From positions 620,001-684,000 of the forward strand of contig NZ_CP081295.1 in assembly GCF_019711375.1 (NCBI RefSeq): a DNA stretch of 64,000 bases, in the 5' to 3' direction. The notes beneath the pieces were generated by a model. That model had not been told where the DNA came from and ran no database searches. It saw only the letters and a program-made list of their open reading frames with translations. Shown piece after piece: positions 39,319 through 47,199 of this stretch. Source of the stretch: Qipengyuania aurantiaca. GTDB lineage: Bacteria > Pseudomonadota > Alphaproteobacteria > Sphingomonadales > Sphingomonadaceae. How positions within the stretch are numbered: position 1 is the first letter of the stretch; each line of letters starts with the position of its first letter. A program made the position numbers and the translations under genes.

Positions 39319-40023
39319 ATGGTTCCCCTTTCGTTCGCTGGCGAGGAATGGCTCCTCACCGAAGGCCGTGCGCTTTACTGGCCGCGCGAACGCGCGCTGC
39401 TGGTCGCCGACCTGCATCTGGAAAAGGGCAGCTTCTTCGCCGGGCACGGACAGCTGATCCCGCCCTACGACAGCCGCGAAACGCTGGAGCGCGTAGCATT
39501 GGCCATCCGCGAGACCGGTGCGCGGCGGGTCATTACGCTGGGCGACAATTTCCACGATTCGCAAGGCTCGACCCGGCTGGAGCCGCACGCCTGCGGCATG
39601 CTGGAGGCGCTGACCAAGGCGGTCGACTGGGTGTGGATCACCGGCAACCACGATCCCGATATGGAGGCGCGTTGCGGCGGCACGCTGGTCGAGGAGATCG
39701 AGATCGGCGGCACCATCCTGCGCCACCGTGCCAAGAAGGGGGAGACCCGGCCCGAACTTTCCGGCCACTACCACCCGCGCCTCCAGCTGACCGTCCACCG
39801 CCGCCATATCCGCCGCCCCTGCGCGGTGGTCAGCGCGAACGAAGGCGCGGACGGCAGGCCATCGGGCCGCATGATCCTGCCCGCTTTCGGGGCCTATACC
39901 GGGGGCATGAATGCCGCAGATCCGGCCATCCTCAAGGCGCTGCAACCGGCCGACCGGATCGACGCCGTGGTCCCCGCCAAGGGCAAGCTTGCGCGCTTTA
40001 ACCTGTGGTCGAAAGCAGCCTGA
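39319..40023 (+). CDS. pdeM: Ligase-associated DNA-damage-response phosphoesterase PdeM
   Basis: The 234-residue protein is a calcineurin-like metallophosphoesterase: DLHLEKGSFF, LGDNFHD, TGNHDPD and SGHYHPRL supply the metal ligands. The C-terminal MILPAFGAYTGGMNAADPAI is typical of PdeM (YdeM-like) proteins. In many bacteria PdeM is encoded with a DNA ligase, Lhr-type helicase and MBL exonuclease as one repair module; here it stands alone beside hemF, so partners must be elsewhere if present. Start at 39319 (MVPLSFAGEEWLL). Confidence 0.85.
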   Translation: MVPLSFAGEEWLLTEGRALYWPRERALLVADLHLEKGSFFAGHGQLIPPYDSRETLERVALAIRETGARRVITLGDNFHDSQGSTRLEPHACGMLEALTKAVDWVWITGNHDPDMEARCGGTLVEEIEIGGTILRHRAKKGETRPELSGHYHPRLQLTVHRRHIRRPCAVVSANEGADGRPSGRMILPAFGAYTGGMNAADPAILKALQPADRIDAVVPAKGKLARFNLWSKAA

Positions 40024-40134
40024 AGGCAACGCAGCCGCGAAAAACCGCGCGCGTTAACCCCTTGCCCCTTCCGAATCTGCGGAACAGCGCCTACATGGGC
40101 GCATTCTTAAGTGGCACCAAAAGGAGATAGCCCC

Positions 40135-40677
40135 ATAGCCCGTCCACCCCGGCGCAGCATGCAAATGCCCGTGAAAAGCGGCCCGCGCTACGATAACATG
40201 ATCAATGTCCCCAAGGTCCGCGTGATCGATCACGAAGGCGAGAACCTGGGGGTGATGTACACCCGCGAAGCGACCGAGCAGGCCAACGAACTGGGCCTCA
40301 ACCTCGTCGAAGTGTCGCCCAACGCAGACCCGCCGGTGTGCAAGTTCCTCGATGTCGGCAAATATCGCTACGAGGCGCAGAAGAAGGCGAACCTCGCGCG
40401 CAAGACGCAGAAGACCCAAGACATCAAAGAGGTCAAGATGCGCCCGAACATCGACGATCACGATTACGACGTGAAAATGCGTAACGTGAACAAGTTCATC
40501 GAAAACGGCGACAAGGTGAAGTGCACGCTGCGCTTCCGCGGCCGCGAAATGGCGCACCAGCAGCTGGGTATGGACCTACTCAACCGCGTGCGCGACGACG
40601 TGGAAGAAATCGCCAAGGTCGAAAGCTTCCCGCGCCTCGAAGGCCGCCAGATGGTGATGGTGCTCGCGCCGAAATAA
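40135..40677 (+). CDS. infC: Translation initiation factor IF-3, apparent ATA start
   Basis: The protein has about 180 residues with standard IF-3 domains: N domain ([26 protein letters not shown]) and C domain ([21 protein letters not shown] up to [19 protein letters not shown]). The only ideally placed Shine-Dalgarno, AGGAG at 40122-40126, has 8 bases spacing to ATA at 40135, which begins [12 protein letters not shown]. An ATG at 40159 exists but has no ribosome binding site. E. coli infC likewise uses a rare AUU codon, giving autoregulation by IF-3. I infer the same here; the alternative GTG at 40111 lies before the Shine-Dalgarno. Confidence 0.92.
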   Translation: MARPPRRSMQMPVKSGPRYDNMINVPKVRVIDHEGENLGVMYTREATEQANELGLNLVEVSPNADPPVCKFLDVGKYRYEAQKKANLARKTQKTQDIKEVKMRPNIDDHDYDVKMRNVNKFIENGDKVKCTLRFRGREMAHQQLGMDLLNRVRDDVEEIAKVESFPRLEGRQMVMVLAPK

Positions 40678-40701
40678 GGCGCAGAGGAATTGCATAAATG
40701 G

Positions 40702-40729
40702 GGGGCGGTGTCGGTGGATGCCGCCCTTT
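40702..40729 (+). terminator. Hairpin after infC, possible intrinsic terminator
   Basis: GGGCGG (40703-40708) pairs with CCGCCC (40721-40726), followed by TTTGT, 25 bases after the infC stop. The stem is short and the T-run weak, so efficiency is uncertain. Confidence 0.5.
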
Positions 40730-40861
40730 GTCGTTCGTCGGGCGTAAAAGTAATTAAACGAGAAGACCGAGTATCCGGTCGAGATGTTCTGGCCCCGTTA
40801 AAGGTTTGCCTTCTAGGCAGCAGCCCAACGATTGATCGCGCTACTTTCGGAGATCCTTGCC

Positions 40862-42031
40862 GTGCGAACCCTGTTACTCCCGCTTGCCGCGCTCTCGCTG
40901 ACCGCCTCGCCTCTTGCCGCGCAGACGGCGTCTGCCGAGGCGCCGACGAGCGCAGCCGTGACCTCCGGCGAATTCGCGCGCTTCATCCCGCGCGAGGACA
41001 ACCGAAAGCGTCTCGACTGGCAGCTGTGGACCGACGCACTGCAATATATGGTCCTGAACATGGGCCAGTCGCTGCGCGAAGCGGAAGGCAAGCCGCTCGC
41101 GCAGACCGGCACTCGCCAAGTTTACGGTCACGATTCGCGTATCCGTCTCGAAGGCAATCGCGTCATGTTCTCGCTCATGGCGGACGAAGCGATCGAACCG
41201 ATCGCCGAATACCGCCGCGATCTCGAGCGCATCGGGGGCGAGATCGACATCGCCACCCTGCCTCGCAAGGAGCAGCTCGCCTACTGGATGAACCTGCACA
41301 ATGTCGCGACCATCGAGATGATCGCGGCCAATTATCCCGCGAAGTCCCCCTCGCGCATCAAGATCGGTGACGACAAGGTGCCGATGGACCGGGCGAAATT
41401 CATCACCGTCGGCGGCGTTGCGATGAGCCCGCACGACATCCGCACCCGGATCGTATTCCCCAACTGGTCCGACCCCAAGGTCATCTACGGCTTCTTCCGG
41501 GGCGAACTGGGCGGGCCGTCGATCCGCAAGGAGGCGTTTACCGCCGACACGGTCGACATGCTGCTGATCGATGCCGCGGGTGAATTCGTGAATTCGCTGC
41601 GGGGCGTGGAGAAATACGGCAAGAACTTGCTGGTCTCGAAAATCTACGAAGAAGCGGCACCGTTCTTTTTCACCGACTTCGAAGCCGATCTGCGCGCGCA
41701 TCTTCGCACCCACGCGCAGGAAGAGGTGGCCGGCCTGATCGACCGGGCCGAAGGCGTGAAATACAACGCCTATGTCGACACCACCGCCGATCTTGCCGGG
41801 GGCGAGCGCCAGCCGATCTACTACGGCTCGACAACCCTGAGCTCGGCGGATTCGCTGCGCGTGCCGCCCTCCGTGGCCCGTCTGCTTGGCGAGCGTTACG
41901 AGAAATACGAGAAGCTGCGCCGCGAAGGCCTGCTGCGCGGCCGCGTGATCGTGCTGCCGCCGACGACTTCGGAGCGCGCGCAGGAACTCGAAGACGCCGC
42001 CGAGCCAGAGACAGAACCGCAAGGCATCTGA
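40862..42031 (+). CDS. DUF547 domain protein, exported
   Basis: The protein has about 389 residues. The N-terminus VRTLLLPLAALSLTASPLAAQ is a signal peptide. DUF547 motifs follow: LPRKEQLAYWMNLHNVATIEMI (about 140-160), HDIRTRIVFP and IYGFFRGELGGPSI. Proteins of this family are periplasmic or surface proteins of unknown function. I prefer the GTG at 40862 over a site 30 bases upstream because of GGAG nine bases before it. The C-terminus after about 370 is rich in Glu and probably disordered. Confidence 0.75.
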   Translation: MRTLLLPLAALSLTASPLAAQTASAEAPTSAAVTSGEFARFIPREDNRKRLDWQLWTDALQYMVLNMGQSLREAEGKPLAQTGTRQVYGHDSRIRLEGNRVMFSLMADEAIEPIAEYRRDLERIGGEIDIATLPRKEQLAYWMNLHNVATIEMIAANYPAKSPSRIKIGDDKVPMDRAKFITVGGVAMSPHDIRTRIVFPNWSDPKVIYGFFRGELGGPSIRKEAFTADTVDMLLIDAAGEFVNSLRGVEKYGKNLLVSKIYEEAAPFFFTDFEADLRAHLRTHAQEEVAGLIDRAEGVKYNAYVDTTADLAGGERQPIYYGSTTLSSADSLRVPPSVARLLGERYEKYEKLRREGLLRGRVIVLPPTTSERAQELEDAAEPETEPQGI

Positions 42032-42039
42032 CCGGTTTC

Positions 42040-42057
42040 CCCGGCCTCAGGGCCGGG
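42040..42057 (+). terminator. Hairpin after the DUF547 gene
   Basis: CCCGGCC (42040-42046) pairs with GGCCGGG (42051-42057) around TCAG, nine bases after the DUF547 stop. No T-run follows; it may act only as a transcript-end stabiliser. Confidence 0.35.
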
Positions 42058-42118
42058 CGCCATTGGCCAGAAGCCCCGCGGCTGGTAGCGCTTCCCGTCT
42101 AACGGGAGGAGAGCGGCC

Positions 42119-43639
42119 ATGGTCGCACAACGCATCGGTTTGATTGCGGGCGCTGCCGCGCTTGCCTTGGCCATCGTCGCGCCCACGCCTGCGGGCATGA
42201 GCCGCGAGGCGCTGATCGTTGCCGGGCTGGTCGTACTGATGGCGGCCTGGTGGATGACCGAGGCCCTGCCGCTGACGGCAACCGCCCTCATGCCCTTCCT
42301 CGTCCTGCCCTTCGCGGGTGTCATGGACGCCAAGGCCACGGCGAGCGCCTATTATTCTCCGATCCTCTTCCTGCTTCTCGGCGGAGCCTTTATCGCCCTC
42401 GCCATCGAGCGCACCGGCCTGCACAAGCGGCTGGCGTTGGCGATCCTCAACGCGCTGCATGAGCGCGGCGGGCAGACGGGGCTGTTGCTCGCCTTCATGA
42501 TCGCCGCCGCGATCCTCTCGATGCTGATCTCCAACACCTCGACCGCGCTCATCATGATGCCGATGGCGCTGGCGGTGCTGGCGGGCGGAGAAGTAACCTC
42601 GGCCTCAAGCAGCGCAGCGTTAGGCCGGACAGGAGAAGTCTCTCCGGCCTCAAGCAGCGCAGCGGTAGGCCAAACAGGAAATACCTCCCCGGCCTCAAGC
42701 AGCGCAGCGGTAGGCCAGACAGAAGGCCTCGCCGGCGCCTTGCCCATGGGCATCGCCTTTGCCGCGAGCATCGGGGGGCTCGGCACGCTGGTCGGATCGC
42801 CCACCAACGCGATTGCGGTCGGCCTGCTCGACACGATGATCGGGGCAAAGATCAGCTTTGCCGAATGGACGCTTTACGGCCTGCCCATCGTGATAGTCGG
42901 CGTGCCGATCGCCGCCTTCCTCATCGCGCGGGTCCAGCGCGTCGCGGCGCACCCGTTCGATGTCGAGGCCGCGCGCACCGCTATTGTCGATGATCGCCCC
43001 ATGGGCACACCCGAGCGCCGCCTGATCCTCGTTGTCGGAGTCACCTTCCTCGCCTGGATGACGCGCCTGCTGGTCGCGCCCTATCTTCCCGACGGATCCT
43101 GGACCGACGGGACCATCGCCATTCTCGCCAGCCTAGCGCTTTTCCTCCTGCCCGACGGCACAGGGCGCCCGCTGCTGGTCTGGAAGGAAGCCGACCGCGC
43201 GCCCTGGGGCGTCATCATGATGTTCGGCGGCGGTCTGGCGCTGGCCGCGGGCATGGGCGCGAGCGGGCTGGCCGAATGGCTGGGCAACGCGCTGCTGCCA
43301 TTGGAGGCATGGCCGCTGTTCCTCGTCGCGCTGGCCGTGGTGGCAATGGTGGTTTTGATCACCGAATTCGCGAGCAATGTCGCGACCGCCAGCGCCATCA
43401 TCCCGGTGGTCGCGGCGCTGGTGGTGGCGCTGGGCGTCGATCCCGTGCTGCTGGCCATGCCCGCCGCGCTCGCGGCCAGCTGGGGCTTCATGTTGCCCGC
43501 CGGCACCGGCCCCAATGCCATCGCCTGGGCAACGGGCCGCATCCGGATCGAGCGCATGGTGAAGGCCGGGCTATTGTTCGACCTCGTGGGCATTTTCCTG
43601 ATCGTGCTGGTGGTCTGGGGCGTGGGCGCGCTGGTATAG
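42119..43639 (+). CDS. DASS/SLC13-family dicarboxylate:sodium symporter with an in-frame repeat insertion
   Basis: The 506-residue membrane protein carries the DASS motifs of INDY-type carriers: MTEALPLTATALMPF, the SNTSTALIMMPMALAV hairpin (about 140-158), GIAFAASIGGLGTLVGSPTN (about 208-227) and EFASNVATASAIIPV (about 416-430). It should import di- or tricarboxylates with Na+. Between the first hairpin and GIAFAAS it has about 50 extra residues made of three copies of a Ser/Ala-rich 15-residue unit (GEVTSASSSAALGRT, GEVSPASSSAAVGQT, GNTSPASSSAAVGQT); in the usual carriers only a short loop sits there. All other segments are complete, so function may be preserved. Confidence 0.85.
   Translation: MVAQRIGLIAGAAALALAIVAPTPAGMSREALIVAGLVVLMAAWWMTEALPLTATALMPFLVLPFAGVMDAKATASAYYSPILFLLLGGAFIALAIERTGLHKRLALAILNALHERGGQTGLLLAFMIAAAILSMLISNTSTALIMMPMALAVLAGGEVTSASSSAALGRTGEVSPASSSAAVGQTGNTSPASSSAAVGQTEGLAGALPMGIAFAASIGGLGTLVGSPTNAIAVGLLDTMIGAKISFAEWTLYGLPIVIVGVPIAAFLIARVQRVAAHPFDVEAARTAIVDDRPMGTPERRLILVVGVTFLAWMTRLLVAPYLPDGSWTDGTIAILASLALFLLPDGTGRPLLVWKEADRAPWGVIMMFGGGLALAAGMGASGLAEWLGNALLPLEAWPLFLVALAVVAMVVLITEFASNVATASAIIPVVAALVVALGVDPVLLAMPAALAASWGFMLPAGTGPNAIAWATGRIRIERMVKAGLLFDLVGIFLIVLVVWGVGALV
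42601..42716 (+). repeat. Three 45-bp tandem repeats with palindromic core inside the SLC13 gene
   Basis: A 26-bp core that starts GGCCT and ends AGGCC (inverted ends) occurs at 42601-42626, 42646-42671 and 42691-42716, exactly 45 bases apart, differing by at most one base. The reading frame is kept (15 codons per unit). The units look like inserted mobile palindromic elements or tandem duplication, not a CRISPR: spacers of 19 bases are similar to each other. Confidence 0.85.
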
Positions 43640-43769
43640 GCGCGCAGCGTTTTCCTACCCCTGCCCTTTCGCGCTACTCCGGGCGCCATGGACACGCCCG
43701 CCCTTCTCGCTCTTCGCCTCGAACCGCAGCTGCGTGCGGACGACGCGTTTCTTTCTCCAGGACCGTGCT

Positions 43770-43953
43770 CCATGCGCTCCATCCTGTGGGGATCGTCGCA
43801 GTTGAAACCAACTCGCGTCCAACATATGGAGCGCTTGCAAACAGCGAGCCGGTGGAGAGGCGTTCCTGCGGAGGTTAGGAACGGGTGCCCCGGGCGCGGA
43901 ACAACTGGCTCCCGCCTTCCTGGGAGCGGACTTGCAGGAAGGATGCTCTCCTC
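43770..43953 (+). promoter_or_regulatory. Strongly structured 5' leader, possible riboswitch or cis-acting RNA
   Basis: Upstream of the PLP gene, pairing segments are visible. GCGCTCCAT (43774-43782) pairs with ATGGAGCGC (43826-43834) and encloses a bulged hairpin (AGTTG 43800-43804 with CAACT 43809-43813, extended by GGA 43790-43792 with TCC 43818-43820). Then CGTTCCT (43861-43867) pairs with AGGAACG (43877-43883), and GCTCCC (43908-43913) with GGGAGC (43922-43927). GGAGAG (43854-43859) can pair with CTCTCC (43946-43951), between the Shine-Dalgarno AGGAAGGA (43936-43943) and the ATG. No T-run is present, so control would be of translation. The class was not matched to a known riboswitch. Position before a sulfur-amino-acid gene suggests an SAM- or methionine-related ligand, which is inference. 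Confidence 0.55.
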
Positions 43954-45267
43954 ATGAGCGACAACGACATCGACCCCACCAGCCCGCGCATGGCCCCCAA
44001 GCGCGAAGTGACCAAGATCAACGGCCGCCCGCTGAAGCCCAGCACGCTGATGATGGGTCACGGCTTCGACCCCACGCTTTCGGAAGGCAGCCTCAAGGCC
44101 CCGATCTTCCTCACCTCGACCTTCGCCTTCCCCAGCGCCGCCGACGGCAAGCGCCACTTCGAAGGCATCACCGGCAAGCGTCCGGGCGGCGCGGACGGCC
44201 TCGTCTATTCGCGCTTCAACGCGCCCAACCAGGAGATCCTCGAAGATCGCCTCGCGGTGTGGGACGGCGCGGAAGAGGCGCTCTCCTTCTCCAGCGGCAT
44301 GACCGCGATTGCCGTGCTGCTGCTGGCGGCCTGCAAGGCGGGCGACGTGATCGTCCACTCCGGCCCGCTCTATGCGGCCAGCGAAGGCTTCATCGCCAAG
44401 ACCATGGCGAAATACGGCGTCAGCTTCATCGACTTCCCCGCCGGCGCGACGCGCGAACAGCTCGACGAAGTGATGGTCAAGGCCAAGGCTCTGGCCGAGG
44501 AGAAGGGCGGCGAAGTGCCGATGATCTACCTCGAAAGCCCGGGCAACCCGACCAACGCGCTGGTCGACATCGAGGCGGTCAAGGCTGCGCGCGACGCCCA
44601 CTTCGATCCCGACAAGTGCTCGATCGCGATCGACAACACCTTCCTCGGCCCGCTGTGGCAGCGCCCGCTCGACCACGGCGCGGACCTCGTGGTCTACTCG
44701 CTGACCAAGTATGTCGGCGGCCATTCCGACCTCGTGGCGGGCAGCGTCTCGGGCAAGAAGCGCTTCATCGACGCCATCCGCATGCTGCGCAACACCATGG
44801 GCGGCATCTGCGATCCGAACACCGCATGGATGCTCTGCCGTAGCCTCGAAACCGTGGAATTGCGCATGCAGCGCGCAGGCGAGAACGCGGCCAAGGTCTG
44901 CGACTACCTCGCGAAACACCAGAAGGTTGAAGGCCTGGGCTATCTCGGCATGATCAAGGACGCACGCCAGCAGGACATCTATGACCGTCACTGCCTCGGC
45001 GCCGGCTCCACCTTCTCGCTGCTGCTTAAGGGCGGCGAGGCGGAATGCTTCCGCTTCCTCGACAGCCTCAAGATCGCCAAGCTGGCCGTCAGCCTCGGCG
45101 GGACCGAAACGCTGGCCAGCCACCCGGCCTCGATGACCCACCTCTCGGTCGCCGAAGGCCGCCGCGCGGAACTGGGCATCTCGGACAACCTCGTGCGCAT
45201 CTCGATCGGCATCGAAGACGCGGACGACCTCATCGCCGACTTCGAACAGGCGCTGGAGGCGGTCTGA
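43954..45267 (+). CDS. Cystathionine gamma-synthase-family PLP enzyme
   Basis: The protein has about 437 residues, fold type I PLP, Cys/Met-metabolism family. Landmarks: LKAPIFLTSTFAFPSA, VYSRFNAPNQEILEDRLA, SSGMTAIAVLLLA, the ESPGNPTNALVDIEAV cofactor segment, the PLP lysine in SLTKYVGGHSDLVAGSV, and C-terminal SLGGTETLASHPASMTH. Members synthesise cystathionine, sulfhydrylate homoserine esters or cleave methionine/cystathionine; the exact reaction is not decided by sequence. A N-terminal extension of about 35 residues precedes the core. The gene is preceded by a structured leader and followed by an ATP-grasp gene overlapping its stop. Confidence 0.88.
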   Translation: MSDNDIDPTSPRMAPKREVTKINGRPLKPSTLMMGHGFDPTLSEGSLKAPIFLTSTFAFPSAADGKRHFEGITGKRPGGADGLVYSRFNAPNQEILEDRLAVWDGAEEALSFSSGMTAIAVLLLAACKAGDVIVHSGPLYAASEGFIAKTMAKYGVSFIDFPAGATREQLDEVMVKAKALAEEKGGEVPMIYLESPGNPTNALVDIEAVKAARDAHFDPDKCSIAIDNTFLGPLWQRPLDHGADLVVYSLTKYVGGHSDLVAGSVSGKKRFIDAIRMLRNTMGGICDPNTAWMLCRSLETVELRMQRAGENAAKVCDYLAKHQKVEGLGYLGMIKDARQQDIYDRHCLGAGSTFSLLLKGGEAECFRFLDSLKIAKLAVSLGGTETLASHPASMTHLSVAEGRRAELGISDNLVRISIGIEDADDLIADFEQALEAV

Positions 45268-46151
45268 GCCGCATAGGCTTCCTCGCCTGCAAGGACACGC
45301 TCCCCGGCGCCGGACCGCGCCGGGGAGACGCGTTCGAGCACGATATCGAGGTCGGCGCGCTGCGGGCGGCCTTTGAGGTAGCGGGGCTGGAGCTGGTCGA
45401 GATCGACTGGCGCGCGCCGCTCGAAGCCTTCGACGGGCTTGCGCTGGTGCTGCTGGGCACCGCGTGGGATTACCAGGACCACCTGCCCGAATTCCTCGCC
45501 AGGCTGGAAGCCTTGAGCGAGGCGGGCATGTCAGTCTGCAATCCGCCCGAAGTCGTCCGCTGGAATGGCGACAAGCGCTATCTCAAGGCGCTGGCCGACC
45601 AGGGGCTCCCGACGATCCCCACCTTGTGGTTCGACGACGCCACGCGCGGCGAACTGGCCATCGCGCTCAATGCCTTCGAGACGGACCGCGTCGTGGTCAA
45701 ACGGCAGGTCGGCGCCGGCGGCCTCGGCCAGCACAGCTTTGCCAATGATGCCCTGCCCGAACCCGGCTGGCGCATGGGGCACCCCTGCATGATCCAGCCT
45801 TTCCTCCCAAGCGTGGTGGAGGAAGGCGAATACACCTTCGTCTTCATCGACGGCGGTTTCAGCCATGGTGTGCTGAAGCGCGCGGCCGAAGGCGAATACC
45901 GGATCCAGTCGCTCTATGGCGGCAGCGAGTTCGACTATACCCCCTCGCCTCAAGACCTTTCGCAGGCAGAAGCCGTGGTGGCGGCCCTGCCCTTCGACGA
46001 CCTGCTTTATTGTCGCATCGACATGGCGCGCCTGCCTTCGGGCGAACTGGCGGTGATGGAGGCCGAGGCGATCGAGCCCTATCTCTATCCCGAGCAGGGG
46101 CCGCAGCTTGGGGCGAAACTGGCGGACGCGATCACCCGCCGGCTTGGCTGA
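45264..46151 (+). CDS. ATP-grasp domain protein, apparent CTG start
   Basis: The protein has about 295 residues. LGTAWDYQDHLPEFLARLEAL and NPPEVVRWNGDKRYLKALADQGLPTIPT belong to the ATP-grasp preATP/ATP-binding part, VVVKRQVGAGGLG is the nucleotide-binding Lys/Gly loop, and MIQPFLPSVVEEGEYTFVFIDGGF and CRIDMARL...VMEAEAIEP give the metal ligands. This family ligates amino acids or peptides with ATP. Within the frame no ATG, GTG or TTG occurs before the conserved RIGFLACKD; the best start is CTG at 45264, overlapping the preceding TGA (CTGA). A sequencing error or other start cannot be excluded. It converges with the PilZ gene three bases away. Confidence 0.75.
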   Translation: MSRIGFLACKDTLPGAGPRRGDAFEHDIEVGALRAAFEVAGLELVEIDWRAPLEAFDGLALVLLGTAWDYQDHLPEFLARLEALSEAGMSVCNPPEVVRWNGDKRYLKALADQGLPTIPTLWFDDATRGELAIALNAFETDRVVVKRQVGAGGLGQHSFANDALPEPGWRMGHPCMIQPFLPSVVEEGEYTFVFIDGGFSHGVLKRAAEGEYRIQSLYGGSEFDYTPSPQDLSQAEAVVAALPFDDLLYCRIDMARLPSGELAVMEAEAIEPYLYPEQGPQLGAKLADAITRRLG

Positions 46152-46154
46152 AAA

Positions 46155-46430
46155 TCAGAGTTCGAGCACCGCGCGAACGCGGCCGCTGAGCTTGTGCATG
46201 AACTTCACACCGGCCTCGTTACCGCGCACCCAGACGACCTGGCCGGCAAGCTCGTTGCGCTCGTCGATCTCGAAAAAGATGGTCGAGCCCTTGTTCACAT
46301 AGCCGTCGAACAGTTCGATCCGGCAACCGGTCTCGGAGATGTCGCACAGGATCGCCTGCGCCGGATGGACCGGCGCACGGCAATTGAGCACGATATCGCT
46401 GCCCTGGCGGTTTGTCGTTCTGGTCTGCAT
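46155..46430 (-). CDS. PilZ domain protein
   Basis: The 91-residue protein is a single PilZ domain: RTTNR (residues 4-8) gives the RxxxR motif and DISETGCRIEL the (D/N)xSxxG motif, both needed to bind cyclic di-GMP; VVWVRGNEAGVKFM completes the barrel. It is a small cytoplasmic effector. The partner and phenotype are not evident from neighbours: it ends three bases from the convergent ATP-grasp gene and lies separate from the J-domain gene. Confidence 0.85.
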   Translation of the reverse strand: MQTRTTNRQGSDIVLNCRAPVHPAQAILCDISETGCRIELFDGYVNKGSTIFFEIDERNELAGQVVWVRGNEAGVKFMHKLSGRVRAVLEL

Positions 46431-46517
46431 CTCTAGCCCTTGTTCGTGGGCCGTATTTAGCGGCTAACCGGCAAAGAAAGGGTTAATGTCGCTTTCATAC
46501 ATATGGGCCGGGTTCGA

Positions 46518-47051
46518 TCAGCCCTTCCATTCGCGCCGTTCCTCGGCCGCTTTGAGCACTTCGTAAGCGAGCTGGTATTTCTGGAAGAGATCCGCGGCCT
46601 CCCTGTCACCCGGCTTCACATCCGGGTGAACCGCCTTGGCCTTTACCCGCCAAGCCTTTTTCACCGCGGCGAAATCGGCATCAGCGTCCAGTTCGAGCAC
46701 TTCGAGCGCGCGCATCTCATCGGCACTGCGCGAACCGTCGCCCGATCCGCCCCAGCCGTAATGCTGGGCCTCGGCATAGCCGGCGTTCTCAGCCTGCTCC
46801 GACTTGGCGCGAGCCGCCTTCTCCGCCTTGTCGAGACCTTCGAAATAGTCCCATTTGGAATTGTATTCCGCGGCGTGCTTCTGGCAAAAATACCAGCGCT
46901 CCGGGCTGTTGGGCGATTTGGGCGCGGGGCAATCGCCCTTCTCTTCGCACCCGTGCCGGTCGCACAGGCGCACGGTCGCCGCCTCGCGACTCTCGTCGTA
47001 GCCACGCCAGCGCGGGAAACCCCAATCGTTGGAGCGGCGCGCCTTAGGCAC
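46518..47051 (-). CDS. J-domain protein with N-terminal Cys/His-rich region
   Basis: The 177-residue protein ends in a J-domain (about 115-175): ALEVLELDADADFAAVKKAWRVKAKAVHPDVKPGD with the HPD tripeptide that stimulates Hsp70/DnaK ATPase. The first 75 residues contain LCDRHGCEEKGDC and WYFCQKHAAEYN, Cys/His pairs with possible zinc-binding role. No membrane span. It is a DnaK co-chaperone specialised for an unknown client. Similar short proteins are frequent in Sphingomonadales as I recall. Monocistronic, divergent from the 48-residue secreted gene. Confidence 0.85.
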   Translation of the reverse strand: MPKARRSNDWGFPRWRGYDESREAATVRLCDRHGCEEKGDCPAPKSPNSPERWYFCQKHAAEYNSKWDYFEGLDKAEKAARAKSEQAENAGYAEAQHYGWGGSGDGSRSADEMRALEVLELDADADFAAVKKAWRVKAKAVHPDVKPGDREAADLFQKYQLAYEVLKAAEERREWKG

Positions 47052-47136
47052 GGGCGTGCGCCAGAGATGTCGTTTGTCGAGCGGGCATGGCGGTCAATCT
47101 AGGGATGCTGGCGCAGTTCGCAAGGCTGTGGAACCA

Positions 47137-47164
47137 GTTGCAATGTGAAATGTTGCATTGCAAC
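47137..47164. promoter_or_regulatory. 9-bp perfect inverted repeat in the divergent promoter region
   Basis: GTTGCAATG (47137-47145) and CATTGCAAC (47156-47164) are inverted copies separated by 10 bases, between the J-domain gene and the small secreted gene. The inner TTGCATTGCAA (47154-47164) is itself palindromic and is shared except for its last base with the sequence before rel. Looks like a transcription-factor operator. Confidence 0.45.
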
Positions 47165-47199
47165 GGAACCTTAGTGAATTCGGGATTAGAGGCCCCCTT

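Noticed and set aside
42601..42716. CRISPR array
   Set aside because: Only three units, the intervals between cores are related to each other, and the frame is kept within a transporter gene.
43770..43953. A classical SAM-II, SAH or cobalamin riboswitch
   Set aside because: The conserved boxes of these classes were not found by eye; only structure and context support a regulatory RNA.
43688..43957. Short protein-coding frame in the leader
   Set aside because: Low-quality frame covering paired RNA segments, with no family features.
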